Shown here: positions 44,638 through 52,972 of the stretch, piece after piece
How the letters are laid out: each line of letters opens with the position of its first letter
Numbering within the stretch: the first letter of the stretch is position 1
Source of the DNA: Phycisphaerales bacterium
Lineage (GTDB): Bacteria; Planctomycetota; Phycisphaerae; Phycisphaerales; UBA1924
DNA length: 64,000 bases
Reading direction: 5' to 3'
Assembly: GCA_028289195.1 (NCBI GenBank)
Contig: JANQQR010000003.1
Span: 30,007-94,006, forward strand
Made by a program: the position numbers and the translations under genes
Notes under the pieces: generated by a model
What the model was told of the DNA's origin: nothing
What the model saw: only the letters and a program-made list of their open reading frames with translations
Database searches by the model: none

Positions 44638-45249
44638 TTATCGGCGAGATCGGGCGCCGGGGGCGCAATCGATCAGGCCTTCTTCCGTGACCAGGGCGTC
44701 CATCGCGATGTCGTGGTCGTCACGGGGCACGCGATCAACGATCTGGCAGGCGAAGGATACCCCAATCAGGCGCGCGCGCCCCGCTCGATCCGAGCCCGCA
44801 GCGATGCGCGCGAGAAACCGGTCGTAGAAGCCCGCGCCGCGTCCCAGGCGATCGCCCGACCGATCGAACGCCAGGCCCGGCACAAGCACCGCTCCGATCG
44901 AGTCCAGCGCGATGCGCTCGCCCGCGACCGGCTCCCTGATCCCGTGGCGACGGACTTCGATCCGCGACTCGGCTGCCTCGAACGCGACCGGCTCCATGGT
45001 GCGTGCATCCCAGTCCATGCGCGGCACGCAGAACTGCCCGTCACCGGGAGAATCCAGCCACGGGTCCAGATCCGGTTCGGCGCGCGTGGCCAGGTACGCC
45101 ATGATCCAGACGCGCGGGAGTTGCGCATCGCGGAGGTGGCCGACGATCCGCTGCGAACGCTCGCGAGCCGAGTCGTCGCCGATCGAGCCCAGTCGCTCGC
45201 GCATGGCCCTTCGGAGTTCGGCCTTCGATGGAGCAGCGCCGTCGTCCAT
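44638..45249 (-). CDS. 5-formyltetrahydrofolate cyclo-ligase family protein
   Basis: Converts 5-formyl-THF to 5,10-methenyl-THF with ATP and recycles folate. The family signature GRGAGFYDRFLARI lies at about residues 138-151. SKAELRRAMRERL opens the chain, VLVPGLAFDRSGDRLG precedes the signature, and GVSFACQIVDRVPRDDHDI follows, with the DRxPxxxHD motif and final VTEEGLI. Length of 203 is typical. The frame runs further upstream opposite trmL, but homology begins at ATG 45249. A TATCTT box stands 6 nt before it. Divergent from trmL with a 45-nt gap. Confidence 0.9.
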   Translation of the reverse strand: MDDGAAPSKAELRRAMRERLGSIGDDSARERSQRIVGHLRDAQLPRVWIMAYLATRAEPDLDPWLDSPGDGQFCVPRMDWDARTMEPVAFEAAESRIEVRRHGIREPVAGERIALDSIGAVLVPGLAFDRSGDRLGRGAGFYDRFLARIAAGSDRAGRARLIGVSFACQIVDRVPRDDHDIAMDALVTEEGLIDCAPGARSRR

Positions 45250-45255
45250 GCGCTG

Positions 45256-45261
45256 AAGATA
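45256..45261 (-). promoter_or_regulatory. TATCTT -10 box, 5-formyl-THF cyclo-ligase gene
   Basis: Minus-strand TATCTT ends 6 nt before ATG 45249, in the 45-nt gap shared with trmL. The arrangement predicts leaderless divergent transcripts. Confidence 0.4.
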
Positions 45262-45280
45262 CCCAGCGCCGCCGCCGGGG

Positions 45281-45286
45281 TATCGT
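45281..45286 (+). promoter_or_regulatory. TATCGT -10 box, trmL
   Basis: TATCGT ends 8 nt before the ATG of trmL at 45295. No ribosome site lies between. It mirrors the box of the divergent gene. Confidence 0.4.
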
Positions 45287-45294
45287 GGCGACCG

Positions 45295-45804
45295 ATGCCA
45301 GGCCCCCTGTTCCACGTCGTGATGCACGAGCCCGAGATTCCCAACAACACGGGGAACATCGGGCGCACCTGCATCGCGACCGGCTGCGCGCTCCATCTCA
45401 TCCACCCGCTGGGCTTCGACACCAGCGAAAAGGCCCTGCGCAGGGCCGGTCTGGACTACTGGCCCCGCGCCGACGTGCGCGAGCATCAGAGCTGGGACGA
45501 CTTCCAGCTCGACACCGGCGCAGCAGAGCCCGCCATCTGGCTCACCTCGGGCAAGCGGGGCGTCAGCCCGTGGGACGCCGAACTCCGGCGTGGCGATTAC
45601 CTCGTGTTCGGCAAGGAGACCCGCGGCCTGCCCGACGCGCTGCTCGATGCCTACCCGCGCAGGATCCTCCGATTCCCCATGGCCGAAGGGGAGCGGGGGC
45701 TCAACGTCGCAACGGCTGTGTGCGCGTTGGTTTACGAGGGCCTGCGCCAGTGCGCCGCGCGAGGCGAGGCCACGGTCGACGAATCGGGCCTCCTTGCGCC
45801 CTAG
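45295..45804 (+). CDS. trmL: tRNA (cytidine(34)-2'-O)-methyltransferase
   Basis: SPOUT-family RNA methyltransferase that methylates the wobble ribose of tRNA-Leu isoacceptors with SAM. The EPEIPNNTGNIGRTC motif (about residues 12-26), LHLIHPLGF (about 33) and LDYW (about 53) are characteristic. The trefoil-knot motifs are LVFGKETRGLP (about 102) and FPMAEGERGLNVATAVCALVYE (about 125-146, cited here in part as GERGLNVATAV). Length of 169 fits. ATG 45295 is the start. SAM for the reaction would come from MetK, 7 kb away. Confidence 0.92.
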   Translation: MPGPLFHVVMHEPEIPNNTGNIGRTCIATGCALHLIHPLGFDTSEKALRRAGLDYWPRADVREHQSWDDFQLDTGAAEPAIWLTSGKRGVSPWDAELRRGDYLVFGKETRGLPDALLDAYPRRILRFPMAEGERGLNVATAVCALVYEGLRQCAARGEATVDESGLLAP

Positions 45805-45886
45805 ATCGGCGGAACGGCACCCACCCGCGGGCGTCTGACCAGCGACCGGGCCTCGTGGACCGGCGTCCGAGCAAGGAGCATCGCAC

Positions 45887-46909
45887 ATGAACCGATCGAT
45901 CGCCGGCGCCGCCGTCGTGTTGTGCACCTGGGCCGTAGCACTCGCTCAGGGAGGGAACGAGTGGGCCGACTCGAATGCGCGCATCTCGCCGGACGGGAAG
46001 TCCGTCGTCTTCCAGTCCACGCGCGACGGGCAGACCGAGATCTACGTCGCCGACATCGACTCCGGCAAGGCGACGCGTCTGACCAGGGGCCTGGCGCGCG
46101 ACGAGCAGCCCGAGTGGCTGGATCGCGGTCGGCGCATCGCCTTCTGGTCCACGCGCGACGGCCAGTTCTCGCCGTGGGTGATGGACGCCGACGGCGCCAA
46201 CGTCGAGCGCTACGCGTTCCAGACCTCGCAGGCCGTGCCGGGCCTGGCGATCGTCCACGCCCGCTCGCGACGCGCGGCGTTCACGTTCATCGACGCCGAC
46301 GGCGACATGGAACTCGGCGAGTCGAAGTACAACGGTCGCGAGTTCCGGCGCCTCACCGACAACACGGCGCTCGACCACATGCCCTCGTGGTCGCCCGACG
46401 GCACGCGCATCGTTTTCAGCTCTCTGCAGGGCGGCAGCCACGACATCTACGTGGCGCACGTCGACACGCAGAGCGTCACCCGCTTGACCACTTCGCAGGG
46501 CAACGACCTCGGCGCCCGGTTCTCTCCCGACGGAACGACGATCGCCTTCCAGAGCGATCGCGACGGCAGCGCACAGACCTACCTCATGAACGCGGACGGC
46601 TCCGATCCGCGTCGCCTGACCGACGGCGAGGGTGTTGATGCCGGGCCGGTGTGGTCGCCGGACGGGGAATGGCTGCTCGTGGCATCGGGCGACACCGAAG
46701 CCTCCACGCGCCTGGTGCGCATCAGCTCCGATGGTGAGGAACTGGGCTTCCTGCTCGAAGACGACCGGCTCGCGCTGGCCGAGGCGCAGGAAGCGGCACG
46801 CCGGGCGGCGCAGGCTGGCGCAGACGCCGACGACGAACAGCCGGAGGAGACCGGCCTGTTGATCGGCCTGCGCGAGCTCGAGATCAGAGAGGGCGGGAAG
46901 CAGAAGTAG
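45887..46909 (+). CDS. Secreted TolB-like beta-propeller protein (PD40 repeats)
   Basis: A signal peptide (about residues 1-21, IAGAAVVLCTWAVALAQG) is followed by five to six WD40-like/PD40 repeats, each with an ISPDG- or WSPDG-type turn (ARISPDGKSVVFQSTRDG, PSWSPDGTRIVFSSLQGG, ARFSPDGTTIAFQSDRDG, GPVWSPDGEWLLVASGD). This builds a beta-propeller as in TolB, but the TolB N-terminal domain is absent and the chain (340) is shorter. The C-terminus is Ala/Glu-rich and charged. AAGGAG is 9 nt upstream of ATG 45887. TolB proteins bind Pal in the periplasm; this one may be a looser relative with another partner. Confidence 0.87.
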   Translation: MNRSIAGAAVVLCTWAVALAQGGNEWADSNARISPDGKSVVFQSTRDGQTEIYVADIDSGKATRLTRGLARDEQPEWLDRGRRIAFWSTRDGQFSPWVMDADGANVERYAFQTSQAVPGLAIVHARSRRAAFTFIDADGDMELGESKYNGREFRRLTDNTALDHMPSWSPDGTRIVFSSLQGGSHDIYVAHVDTQSVTRLTTSQGNDLGARFSPDGTTIAFQSDRDGSAQTYLMNADGSDPRRLTDGEGVDAGPVWSPDGEWLLVASGDTEASTRLVRISSDGEELGFLLEDDRLALAEAQEAARRAAQAGADADDEQPEETGLLIGLRELEIREGGKQK

Positions 46910-46921
46910 GGGGACAGACCC

Positions 46922-47509
46922 TCAGGCCGTCGTCACGCCGGCGGCCCCGGCAACGGCGATGAGGCGCTCGACGACCGCGCTCAACCTGGAGGCGAGCGCG
47001 TCGTCGAGCAGCCCGCCTCCGGAGTCGAACGCTTCGTGCGCCTTGGGGATGCTCACGCTGTCGGCGATCACCGTGGTGCCGATTCCAGAGAGGATCGTGC
47101 GCACGCCCGGGATCCCCCGCATGCCGCCCCACGCGCCGGGTGAGGCGCTCACGAGCGCCGCGACCTTGCCCTGAAAGCACTCGAGTCGCCCCTCGCCCTC
47201 GCCGGGGCGCGAGGCCCAGTCGATCGTGTTCTTCAGCAGCGGCGTGATCGCGCCGTTGTATTCCGGGCAGGCGATCAGCAGGCCGTGGTGCTGCTTGAGC
47301 AGCGCCTTGAAGCGCAGCGCGTGCTCGGGCAGGCCGTCCGAGGATTCGGTGTCGCCGTCGTAGATCGACATGGGGAAGTCGCGCAGGTCGATGAGCGTGA
47401 CCTGTGCGCCGGCGTCCTGCGCCAGCGCCGCGGCTCGGGCTGCGAGTTTCTTGTTGAGCGAATCAGCGCGGGCGCTGCCCGCGAATGCGAGGATCTTCGG
47501 TGTTGGCAT
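46922..47509 (-). CDS. NADPH-dependent FMN reductase-type flavoprotein
   Basis: Flavodoxin-fold oxidoreductase. The FMN phosphate loop is FAGSARADSLNKKLA (about residues 8-22), the second FMN-binding segment PEYNGAITPLLKNTIDWASR (about 81-100), and SASPGAWGGMRG (about 118) the third. DLRDFPMSIYDGD lies near 45. Length (195) fits the ArsH/ChrR/YieF type. It may reduce quinones, chromate or flavin; the target cannot be read. ATG 47509 is chosen, and a TACACT box stands 7 nt upstream. The open frame continues upstream through the 47.5 kb repeat, which is not protein-like. Confidence 0.88.
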   Translation of the reverse strand: MPTPKILAFAGSARADSLNKKLAARAAALAQDAGAQVTLIDLRDFPMSIYDGDTESSDGLPEHALRFKALLKQHHGLLIACPEYNGAITPLLKNTIDWASRPGEGEGRLECFQGKVAALVSASPGAWGGMRGIPGVRTILSGIGTTVIADSVSIPKAHEAFDSGGGLLDDALASRLSAVVERLIAVAGAAGVTTA

Positions 47510-47516
47510 GGGGCCG

Positions 47517-47522
47517 AGTGTA
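47517..47522 (-). promoter_or_regulatory. TACACT -10 box, FMN reductase gene
   Basis: Minus-strand TACACT ends 7 nt before ATG 47509. The same hexamer and spacing occur at the M16 peptidase gene. Confidence 0.5.
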
Positions 47523-47531
47523 GGCGGCTCG

Positions 47532-47627
47532 GGGTGCCATGCCTTGATCCGCCGGAGGCGGACAAGGCATGTGGCTGTTGAGTTTGAGGGAACCATGCCT
47601 TGCCCTTCGGGTCAAGGCATGGCACCC
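47532..47627. repeat. Double-hairpin intergenic repeat with CATGCCTTG arms
   Basis: Outer arms GGGTGCCATGCCTTGA (47532-47547) and TCAAGGCATGGCACCC (47612-47627) are perfect 16-bp inverted copies. Between them lie inner copies, CAAGGCATG (47563-47571) and CCATGCCTTG (47593-47602), so two side-by-side hairpins form, one with loop CGCCGGAGGCGG and one with CCCTTCGGG. It differs in sequence from the GAGCCCGT-type palindromes and lies between FMN reductase and the membrane zinc-ribbon gene. Confidence 0.8.
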
Positions 47628-47630
47628 GGC

Positions 47631-48065
47631 TCATTGGGCTGTTCGGTGATCGATCGCGCTGACGGATGTCGGGTTCTGCTTGCCGCACTCCGGACAGGAT
47701 CGCCAGCCTTCTTCCGAGGGCAGTCCTTCGAGCGAGTAGCTGCACCAGAAGCACCTCTGGCGGCGCATTTGTTCGTTAAGCACGCGGTCGGTCATGAATC
47801 GCTGCAGGATCACCTCGTGGAGCAGGCACGTGATCAAGAACGGGCTCCAGAGCACGGCCATGATGAGCAGGATCACGGTCTGTGATCCTTGGGCCACCCA
47901 CCAGATGCTGCCGAACGTCGCTGCTGCAATAGATGAGATGGCGAACGAGCCCGCGATGATCGCCACGCCGAATCGGCCCACCCGTGCGCGAACGTCGGGC
48001 ATCTGCGTGAGCGCCGATCGATAGAGCTTCGCTCGGAAGTTGGGGTCAGAGCCGGCACCGGCCAT
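47631..48065 (-). CDS. Membrane protein with C-terminal zinc ribbon, 144 aa
   Basis: Two hydrophobic segments lie at about residues 33-57 (VAIIAGSFAISSIAAATFGSI) and 62-85 (TVILLIMAVLWSPFLITCLL). They are followed by a zinc ribbon at about 105-130: CFWCSYSL and CPECGK provide two CxxC pairs. The layout of a membrane anchor plus a C-terminal ribbon is common in small planctomycete proteins. Codon third positions look less GC-rich than in its neighbours. It starts at ATG 48065, 6 nt after glyA, so it is probably co-transcribed with it. Function unknown. Confidence 0.7.
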   Translation of the reverse strand: MAGAGSDPNFRAKLYRSALTQMPDVRARVGRFGVAIIAGSFAISSIAAATFGSIWWVAQGSQTVILLIMAVLWSPFLITCLLHEVILQRFMTDRVLNEQMRRQRCFWCSYSLEGLPSEEGWRSCPECGKQNPTSVSAIDHRTAQ

Positions 48066-48071
48066 CGGAGA

Positions 48072-49376
48072 TCACGCCGTCACTCCGGCTCCGGGCATCG
48101 GGAACGCCGCGCACAGCCGGCGCACCTCCTCGCGCACCTCGCTGGTCACTGCATCGTCGCCCTTGGCGCCGAGCACGCGATCGATCCAGCCGGCGATCGT
48201 GGGCATCTCGGCTTCGGTGAGGCCGCGCGTGGTGATGGCGGGGGTGCCCAAGCGCAGGCCGCTGGTGGTCTTGGGCGGGCGCGGGTCCTGGGGGACGCCG
48301 TTCTTGTTGGTGATGATGCCGGCGCGCTCGAGCCACGTCTCGGCGTCGGCGCCGGTGAGTTCTGCGTCGCGGGGCTGGAGGTCGACGAGCATCAGGTGGT
48401 TGTCGGTGCCGCCGGAGGTGATGCGATAGCCGTGGTCGGTGAGCGACTGGGCCAGCGCGCGGGCGTTGGCGATCACCTGCCTGCAGTAGGTCTTGAACTC
48501 GGGCTTGAGCGCCTCGCCGAACGCCACGGCCTTGGCCAGCACCACGTGCATCAGCGGGCCGCCCTGCATGCCGGGGAACACGGCGCGGTTGAGCTTCTTG
48601 GAGATGTCCTCGTCGTTGGTGAGGACCAGCCCGCCGCGCGGGCCGCGGAGTGTCTTGTGCGTGGTCGTGGTGACCACGTGGGCGTGGGGGAAGGGCGAGG
48701 GGTGCTCGCCCGAGGCCACGAGGCCGGCGATGTGGGCGATGTCGGCGTGGAGCAGCGCGCCGCACTCGTCGGCGATCTCGCGGAACCTGGCGAAGTCGAT
48801 CGTGCGCGGGTAGGCCGAGTAGCCGCACATGATGAGCTTGGGCTTGTGCTCCAGGCACACCTCGCGGGCGGCGTCGTAGTCGATCTGCTCGAACTGCGGG
48901 TGGCCCGCGTCATAGTGCAGCGGGTAGAAGACCGGGTTGAACCACTTGCCCGACATGTTCACCTTCAGCCCGTGGGAGAGGTGCCCGCCGTCGGCCAGGA
49001 CGAGCGCCGCGAAGGTGTCGCCCGGCTTCAGGAGCGCGAGGAACGTCGCGGCGTTGGCCTGCGCGCCCGAGTGGGGCTGCACGTTGGCGAACTCGCACCC
49101 GAAGAGCTGCTTGGCGCGCTCGCGGGCGAGGTCTTCGGCCTGGTCGTGGAACTCGCAGCCGCCGTAGTAGCGGGCGCCCGGGTAGCCCTCGGCGTATTTG
49201 TTGGTCAGGCAGGTCCCCATCGCGTGCATGACGGCCGGCGAGACGTGGTTCTCGCTGGCGATGAGCTCGATGGTCGATTCCTGGCGCTCGCCCTCGGCCT
49301 CGAGGACGCGGGCGGCCTCGGGGTCGCAGGCGCGGAGGAGATCGACGATTCCGGCGGTGATGGGGTCGTTGGCCAT
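48072..49376 (-). CDS. glyA: Serine hydroxymethyltransferase
   Basis: PLP enzyme that interconverts serine and glycine and charges tetrahydrofolate with one-carbon units. Residues [18 protein letters not shown] (about 32-49) open the family region, [16 protein letters not shown] (about 58) follows, and the Schiff-base lysine is in [16 protein letters not shown] (about 235-250). [15 protein letters not shown] and [12 protein letters not shown] are also characteristic. Length of 434 is slightly above the usual ~417. ATG 49376 is fixed by homology, and a TACAAT box stands 6 nt upstream. A zinc-ribbon membrane gene follows after 6 nt. Confidence 0.96.
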   Translation of the reverse strand: MANDPITAGIVDLLRACDPEAARVLEAEGERQESTIELIASENHVSPAVMHAMGTCLTNKYAEGYPGARYYGGCEFHDQAEDLARERAKQLFGCEFANVQPHSGAQANAATFLALLKPGDTFAALVLADGGHLSHGLKVNMSGKWFNPVFYPLHYDAGHPQFEQIDYDAAREVCLEHKPKLIMCGYSAYPRTIDFARFREIADECGALLHADIAHIAGLVASGEHPSPFPHAHVVTTTTHKTLRGPRGGLVLTNDEDISKKLNRAVFPGMQGGPLMHVVLAKAVAFGEALKPEFKTYCRQVIANARALAQSLTDHGYRITSGGTDNHLMLVDLQPRDAELTGADAETWLERAGIITNKNGVPQDPRPPKTTSGLRLGTPAITTRGLTEAEMPTIAGWIDRVLGAKGDDAVTSEVREEVRRLCAAFPMPGAGVTA

Positions 49377-49382
49377 GTCGGG

Positions 49383-49388
49383 ATTGTA
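49383..49388 (-). promoter_or_regulatory. TACAAT -10 box, glyA
   Basis: Minus-strand TACAAT ends 6 nt before the glyA ATG at 49376, with no ribosome site between. The same hexamer and spacing are seen at the MetB-like gene. Confidence 0.5.
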
Positions 49389-49510
49389 GGGAGGAGGGGC
49401 GGAGGGGCAGTGGGTCGAAGGGAGAGAGTTCAAGGAGTGAGGAGACGCCGGGGCGACCGGAGATCCGGGTGCTTGCGCACCTCGGCTCGTTGCGGCGCGA
49501 CCTGCGGCGC

Positions 49511-50419
49511 TCAGCGCTGCGCCAGTTCGTACCCGGGCAGCTGCTCGGCCCCGAGCCACTTGTCGCGCATCTGGAAGCGGTTCGAGACACCCCAGGCGCG
49601 ATAGATGCGCTTGGCGTGCTCGTGCACCGTGTGGGCGCTGCGCCCGAGCTGCTCGGCGATGTCGCGCTCGGAGCGCCCGGTGGCCAGCAGCGGGGCGATC
49701 GCGCGCTGCGCCGGGCCGAGCGGGCGCAGCAACTCCTCCCGGCGTGCATCGGGCTCAACGAACAGCCTCGCCACCATGTCCGCGCCGGCGCGGGCGGCGC
49801 CGCGCAGGAGCGCGAGATCTGTTCGGCTCGCGCTCCATGCGGGATCGGTCGCGTCGAGGTCGACACGCAGGACTGCGCCGCCCCCTTCGATCGGCGCGAT
49901 GGCGATGGCGAAGGCGTGGAGCCCCGCCGCCGTGCGCTTGGATCGCAGTTCCGCGCGCTGCCACGCCTGATCGTCGAAGAGGTCACGGCGCTCCCACGCG
50001 AAGGGCGTAGCCGGCAGCGTCTCGGGGAGGTCGGGAGAGAGAATGGCGGTCCGGTGGGACCGATCGGCGTCGGCGACAGGGCCAGTGGCGTCGACCGGCC
50101 CCGCCCGGAGCCGCACGTTGATGTCCCCTCTCCGCTGCGCCGAGACCGGATCGTCGTCTGGGTGATCGACCCCGGGCCGTGTGGAGGTGGGAGAGGGGAC
50201 GAGGGAGGCGTGAACGAGGAGCCGGGACTCGGGCGCATCACCGGCCAGCGCCTGGGCGATCGCGCTGCAGACGCCCTCGAGCGCTCGAACGCCCGACGGG
50301 GTGCGGATGGACGCGATGCGCGCGCCGAGGCCTGTCGAGCGCCCGATGAGCGCATCGATCGCGCTCTGGCCCGGGGAGCCGGAGGGGGAACGCTCGCACT
50401 GCTCGGGTTCGACGATCAT
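49511..50419 (-). CDS. LuxR-type HTH regulator without receiver domain
   Basis: The C-terminal 65 residues form a LuxR-type helix-turn-helix: [20 protein letters not shown] and [20 protein letters not shown] with the typical S-x-x-TV-x-x-H recognition helix (about residues 230-285). The N-terminal 220 residues contain no CheY-like receiver; a beta-rich segment at about 140-205 ([20 protein letters not shown]) may be a GAF-like or other sensory domain. ATG 50419 has an AGGGA ribosome site. Upstream on the same strand lies a Ser/Thr kinase gene, which could be part of the same signalling route. Targets unknown. Confidence 0.8.
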   Translation of the reverse strand: MIVEPEQCERSPSGSPGQSAIDALIGRSTGLGARIASIRTPSGVRALEGVCSAIAQALAGDAPESRLLVHASLVPSPTSTRPGVDHPDDDPVSAQRRGDINVRLRAGPVDATGPVADADRSHRTAILSPDLPETLPATPFAWERRDLFDDQAWQRAELRSKRTAAGLHAFAIAIAPIEGGGAVLRVDLDATDPAWSASRTDLALLRGAARAGADMVARLFVEPDARREELLRPLGPAQRAIAPLLATGRSERDIAEQLGRSAHTVHEHAKRIYRAWGVSNRFQMRDKWLGAEQLPGYELAQR

Positions 50420-50554
50420 GAGTCCCTCGACAAAGGAGTCGCGGGATCTCGGCGCCGCGTGACAGCGCAGGCGGGAATTCCGTCGGATCGGGTCAGCTTT
50501 TTTGGGAGGTCTTCCGACCGGCCGTGCCGTCCCCTGATCGGGGGCCGCCCGGGG

Positions 50555-51448
50555 TCAGTCGTCGTCGATCGCCGCGGGCTTGGGATCGTTCGCTGCGACG
50601 ACCATGGCGTGGATCAGGTCCAGACGATCGCGGACCTCGGCCATGGTGACGGGGCGATCGTCCGGATCGGGCTCGACGCACTCGAGGATGAGCTCGTCGA
50701 GCTTCTCGGGGATCGCCGGGTTGAGCTTGCTGGGGGCGCTGGCACGCTCGACCAGGCCCTTGTCGATCCCGCTCATGAGCGAGTCGGACTCGCTGGACAT
50801 CGCCGTGGGGATGTGCGTCTTGGTGAGCACCCAGTACATGGTGGCGCCCAGGTTGTAGATGTCCGTCTGGGGGGTGATCTCCTGGAGGGCCACCTGCTCC
50901 GGGGCGATGTAGTCCGGCGTGCCCTGGATGCGCTCCTTGACCGTGCCGCTCTTGCAGGCCTGGCCGAGGTCGATCACCTTCACGTGGTGGTGCTCGTTGA
51001 TGACGATGTTGTTGGGCTTCATGTCCGCGTGGACGAATCCCGCCTCGTGCATCGCGGCAAGACCGGCGGCGGTCTCCTTGAAGATCACCAGCGAATCGGC
51101 CATGTCTGTCGGGGGAGTCTTCTCGACGCTCACGCCGTCGACGTACTCCATCAGGAGGAAGACTTCCTTCAGGCTGACGAGGCGCTCACGCGTTTTGATG
51201 AGCTTCTCGATGGAGCGGACCGCCGGGTGCTTGACCTTGGAGCCGATCTCGTACTCCTTGATCGCCTGGTCCAGGAAGCGCTGGTCCTTGGGCTCGTGCT
51301 TTTCCACGTGCTTGAGCGCGTAGATCTGCTTGTTCTTCGAGTCCTGCACCAGGTAGATGATCGAGGCCGCTCCGCGCCCGATCTCGGCGAGAACGTTGTA
51401 TCCGGCGAGCTTGGTGCCCGGCTTTGCTGGCTCGTAGTGCTTCGTCAA
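50555..51448 (-). CDS. Hanks-type Ser/Thr protein kinase, soluble
   Basis: Kinase domain of nearly full length (297 residues) with no transmembrane or PASTA part. The glycine-rich loop is IGRGAASIIYLV (about 25-36), the lysine IYALKHV (about 45). The catalytic loop reads HADMKPNN (about 142-149) in place of HRDxKxxN; the metal-binding motif is DLG rather than DFG (VIDLGQACK, about 160). APEQ (about 184) and DIYNLGATMYWVL follow. Asp, Lys and Asn of the loop are present, so activity is likely. The start codon is TTG 51448, as no better one is found. The LuxR-type gene is downstream. Confidence 0.9.
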   Translation of the reverse strand: MTKHYEPAKPGTKLAGYNVLAEIGRGAASIIYLVQDSKNKQIYALKHVEKHEPKDQRFLDQAIKEYEIGSKVKHPAVRSIEKLIKTRERLVSLKEVFLLMEYVDGVSVEKTPPTDMADSLVIFKETAAGLAAMHEAGFVHADMKPNNIVINEHHHVKVIDLGQACKSGTVKERIQGTPDYIAPEQVALQEITPQTDIYNLGATMYWVLTKTHIPTAMSSESDSLMSGIDKGLVERASAPSKLNPAIPEKLDELILECVEPDPDDRPVTMAEVRDRLDLIHAMVVAANDPKPAAIDDD

Positions 51449-51685
51449 CGGGTCGGGGTCTCGGCTGCGGGGGGTCGCAGGGTGCGGTCGATCGGGAAGA
51501 AAAGCGCTTCACCCCACGGCGAGGTTCACGGTCGATTGTGCCAGGAGCGTCCCGGACCGCTGATTCCAGCTTGATCGGGCATTCTCGCACTCCTCGCGAG
51601 CGACACAGTATTGCCGACCGGCCCCGCGGGTTCAACGCGCGGCATAGGCAGCCTGATTCAGGAGTTATGGACGCGGTTCTCGGGC

Positions 51686-52363
51686 TCAGTGCCGCGAGGC
51701 GAGTTCCGCCCGGAACGCCGCGGCCGGGAACAGGCGCCCCGGGCCGGAGGTCGCCGAGACGTCGCGTCCGAGCTGGACGGCCGAGTCGGGGAGGCCCAGC
51801 TCGGCCTGCAGCTGGGAAACCAGCAGCGCGAGGCTGGCCAGCTGGGCCCGCGTGTAGCGGCGCCGGTCGCCGTCGCCGATCAGGCAGATGCCGATCGTCC
51901 GCTGGTTGTACGTCTCGGCGTTCGGGCCCGAGACGTGCACGCCGGGGAGCTGGTCCTGCCAGCGGTACCCCACGTGGATCGAGCCGTCACGGGCGCCCTG
52001 GCCGTTGCCAACCACGAAGTGGTAGCCCAGGCCGTGGTAGCCGCGATCGGTGTGCTCCTGGGTGATCGAGTCGGGCGATCCCATGGCCGATCCGGAGTGG
52101 TGGATCACGATGCCGTGCCAGCGCTGGGTGTCCAGCGGGCGATTGGTGTCGAAAATCGCTCCGAGGTCGGTCGTCGCTGCGATCGGCTCGAGCTCTGCGA
52201 GGGCCACACCCGAGTTGAGACGGAGCGGGCGGCCCTCGATCCCCATGAGCAGCCCGCCGACTCCGAACAGCGAGACGAACAGCGACAGCCAGACGACCTG
52301 GTTGCGCCCGAGCTTCGGTGCGGGTCGCGTGGTCCGGGTTGGTGCTGCTGCGGGTGCTGGCAT
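51686..52363 (-). CDS. N-acetylmuramoyl-L-alanine amidase-like protein with altered zinc site
   Basis: A cytoplasmic/basic start, one membrane anchor (about residues 22-42, VVWLSLFVSLFGVGGLLMGI) and an Amidase_2/PGRP-like domain (about 80-225). HGIVIHHSGSAMGSPDSI (about 84-101) holds the first zinc histidine, and GLGYHFVVGNGQGARDGSI and YNQRTIGICLIGD follow as in the family. The C-terminal zinc motif, normally HxDVxxTxCPG, reads GRDVSATSGPG: both the histidine and the cysteine are glycine. It may be inactive and bind muropeptide, or use another ligand set. ATG 52363 is the start. The topology predicts a periplasmic domain. Confidence 0.82.
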   Translation of the reverse strand: MPAPAAAPTRTTRPAPKLGRNQVVWLSLFVSLFGVGGLLMGIEGRPLRLNSGVALAELEPIAATTDLGAIFDTNRPLDTQRWHGIVIHHSGSAMGSPDSITQEHTDRGYHGLGYHFVVGNGQGARDGSIHVGYRWQDQLPGVHVSGPNAETYNQRTIGICLIGDGDRRRYTRAQLASLALLVSQLQAELGLPDSAVQLGRDVSATSGPGRLFPAAAFRAELASRH

Positions 52364-52608
52364 GGGAGGGTCGACCGGAGCGTTCGCTCCTGTGTTGCAC
52401 GATGGATCGGCGGGCTAGTGCCCGATCCTTTGTAATTTGCGCTCCCCCCGCGGACTTTCCACTTCCGCGCACCATACAGGAGCAACGTCGTCTTTACCGG
52501 ACGCGCGGGGCCTCACGATCGCGCAGCGCTGGTTTCATCGCCGGACCGGCGCAGACGCGCCGACCACTACAGCCCTCGGATCGTTGTGGAATCGGGACGC
52601 GCCGGGCG

Positions 52609-52839
52609 TCAGCGCTTCGGCGAGAGGCGCCCGCGCAGGTTGGGCTCGCGACGACCGAACTCGTCGATCACGAACTGCTGCTCGTAATTGTTGCGCACCC
52701 TGTCGTAGCGGTCGAACTGGCTCCGCTGGTCCTGCTCGGTCAGCAGCGGCTCGCGGCAGCCGCCGGCTCCGAAGGCCAGGGCGCCCAGGAGCAATGCGAG
52801 CGTCGCCCGGCCACGCGACGGGACCCCGGCGCGGCGCAC
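52609..52839 (-). CDS. Small predicted lipoprotein, 76 aa
   Basis: A hydrophobic signal (about residues 11-25, ATLALLLGALAFGAGGC) ends in a cysteine that suits a lipobox. The 50 residues that follow are hydrophilic and charged (EQDQRSQFDRYDRVRNNYEQ). No family is recognised. GTG 52839 is taken as the start because a hairpin with perfect AGGCCCGG/CCGGGCCT arms (52845-52867) precedes it; an ATG at 52899 would extend the frame through that hairpin. The ribosome site is poor. An envelope-associated role is likely from the signal alone. Confidence 0.5.
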   Translation of the reverse strand: MRRAGVPSRGRATLALLLGALAFGAGGCREPLLTEQDQRSQFDRYDRVRNNYEQQFVIDEFGRREPNLRGRLSPKR

Positions 52840-52972
52840 GACAAAGGCCCGGCTTGGGACCGGGCCTGTGTCGAGGAGAAGTTCAGAGTCAGAAGGCAAG
52901 GCTGTTGCCCTTCGTACGACGTGCCGGGGAGCGTGTTCGAGGATCGCGCAAGTATTGTCGCAATTTTTCCGA

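Noticed and set aside
44638..45927. Long version of the 5-formyl-THF cyclo-ligase
   Set aside because: The additional 226 codons are antisense to trmL.
49469..51574. Plus-strand open frame opposite the LuxR and kinase genes
   Set aside because: Antisense shadow; no motif.
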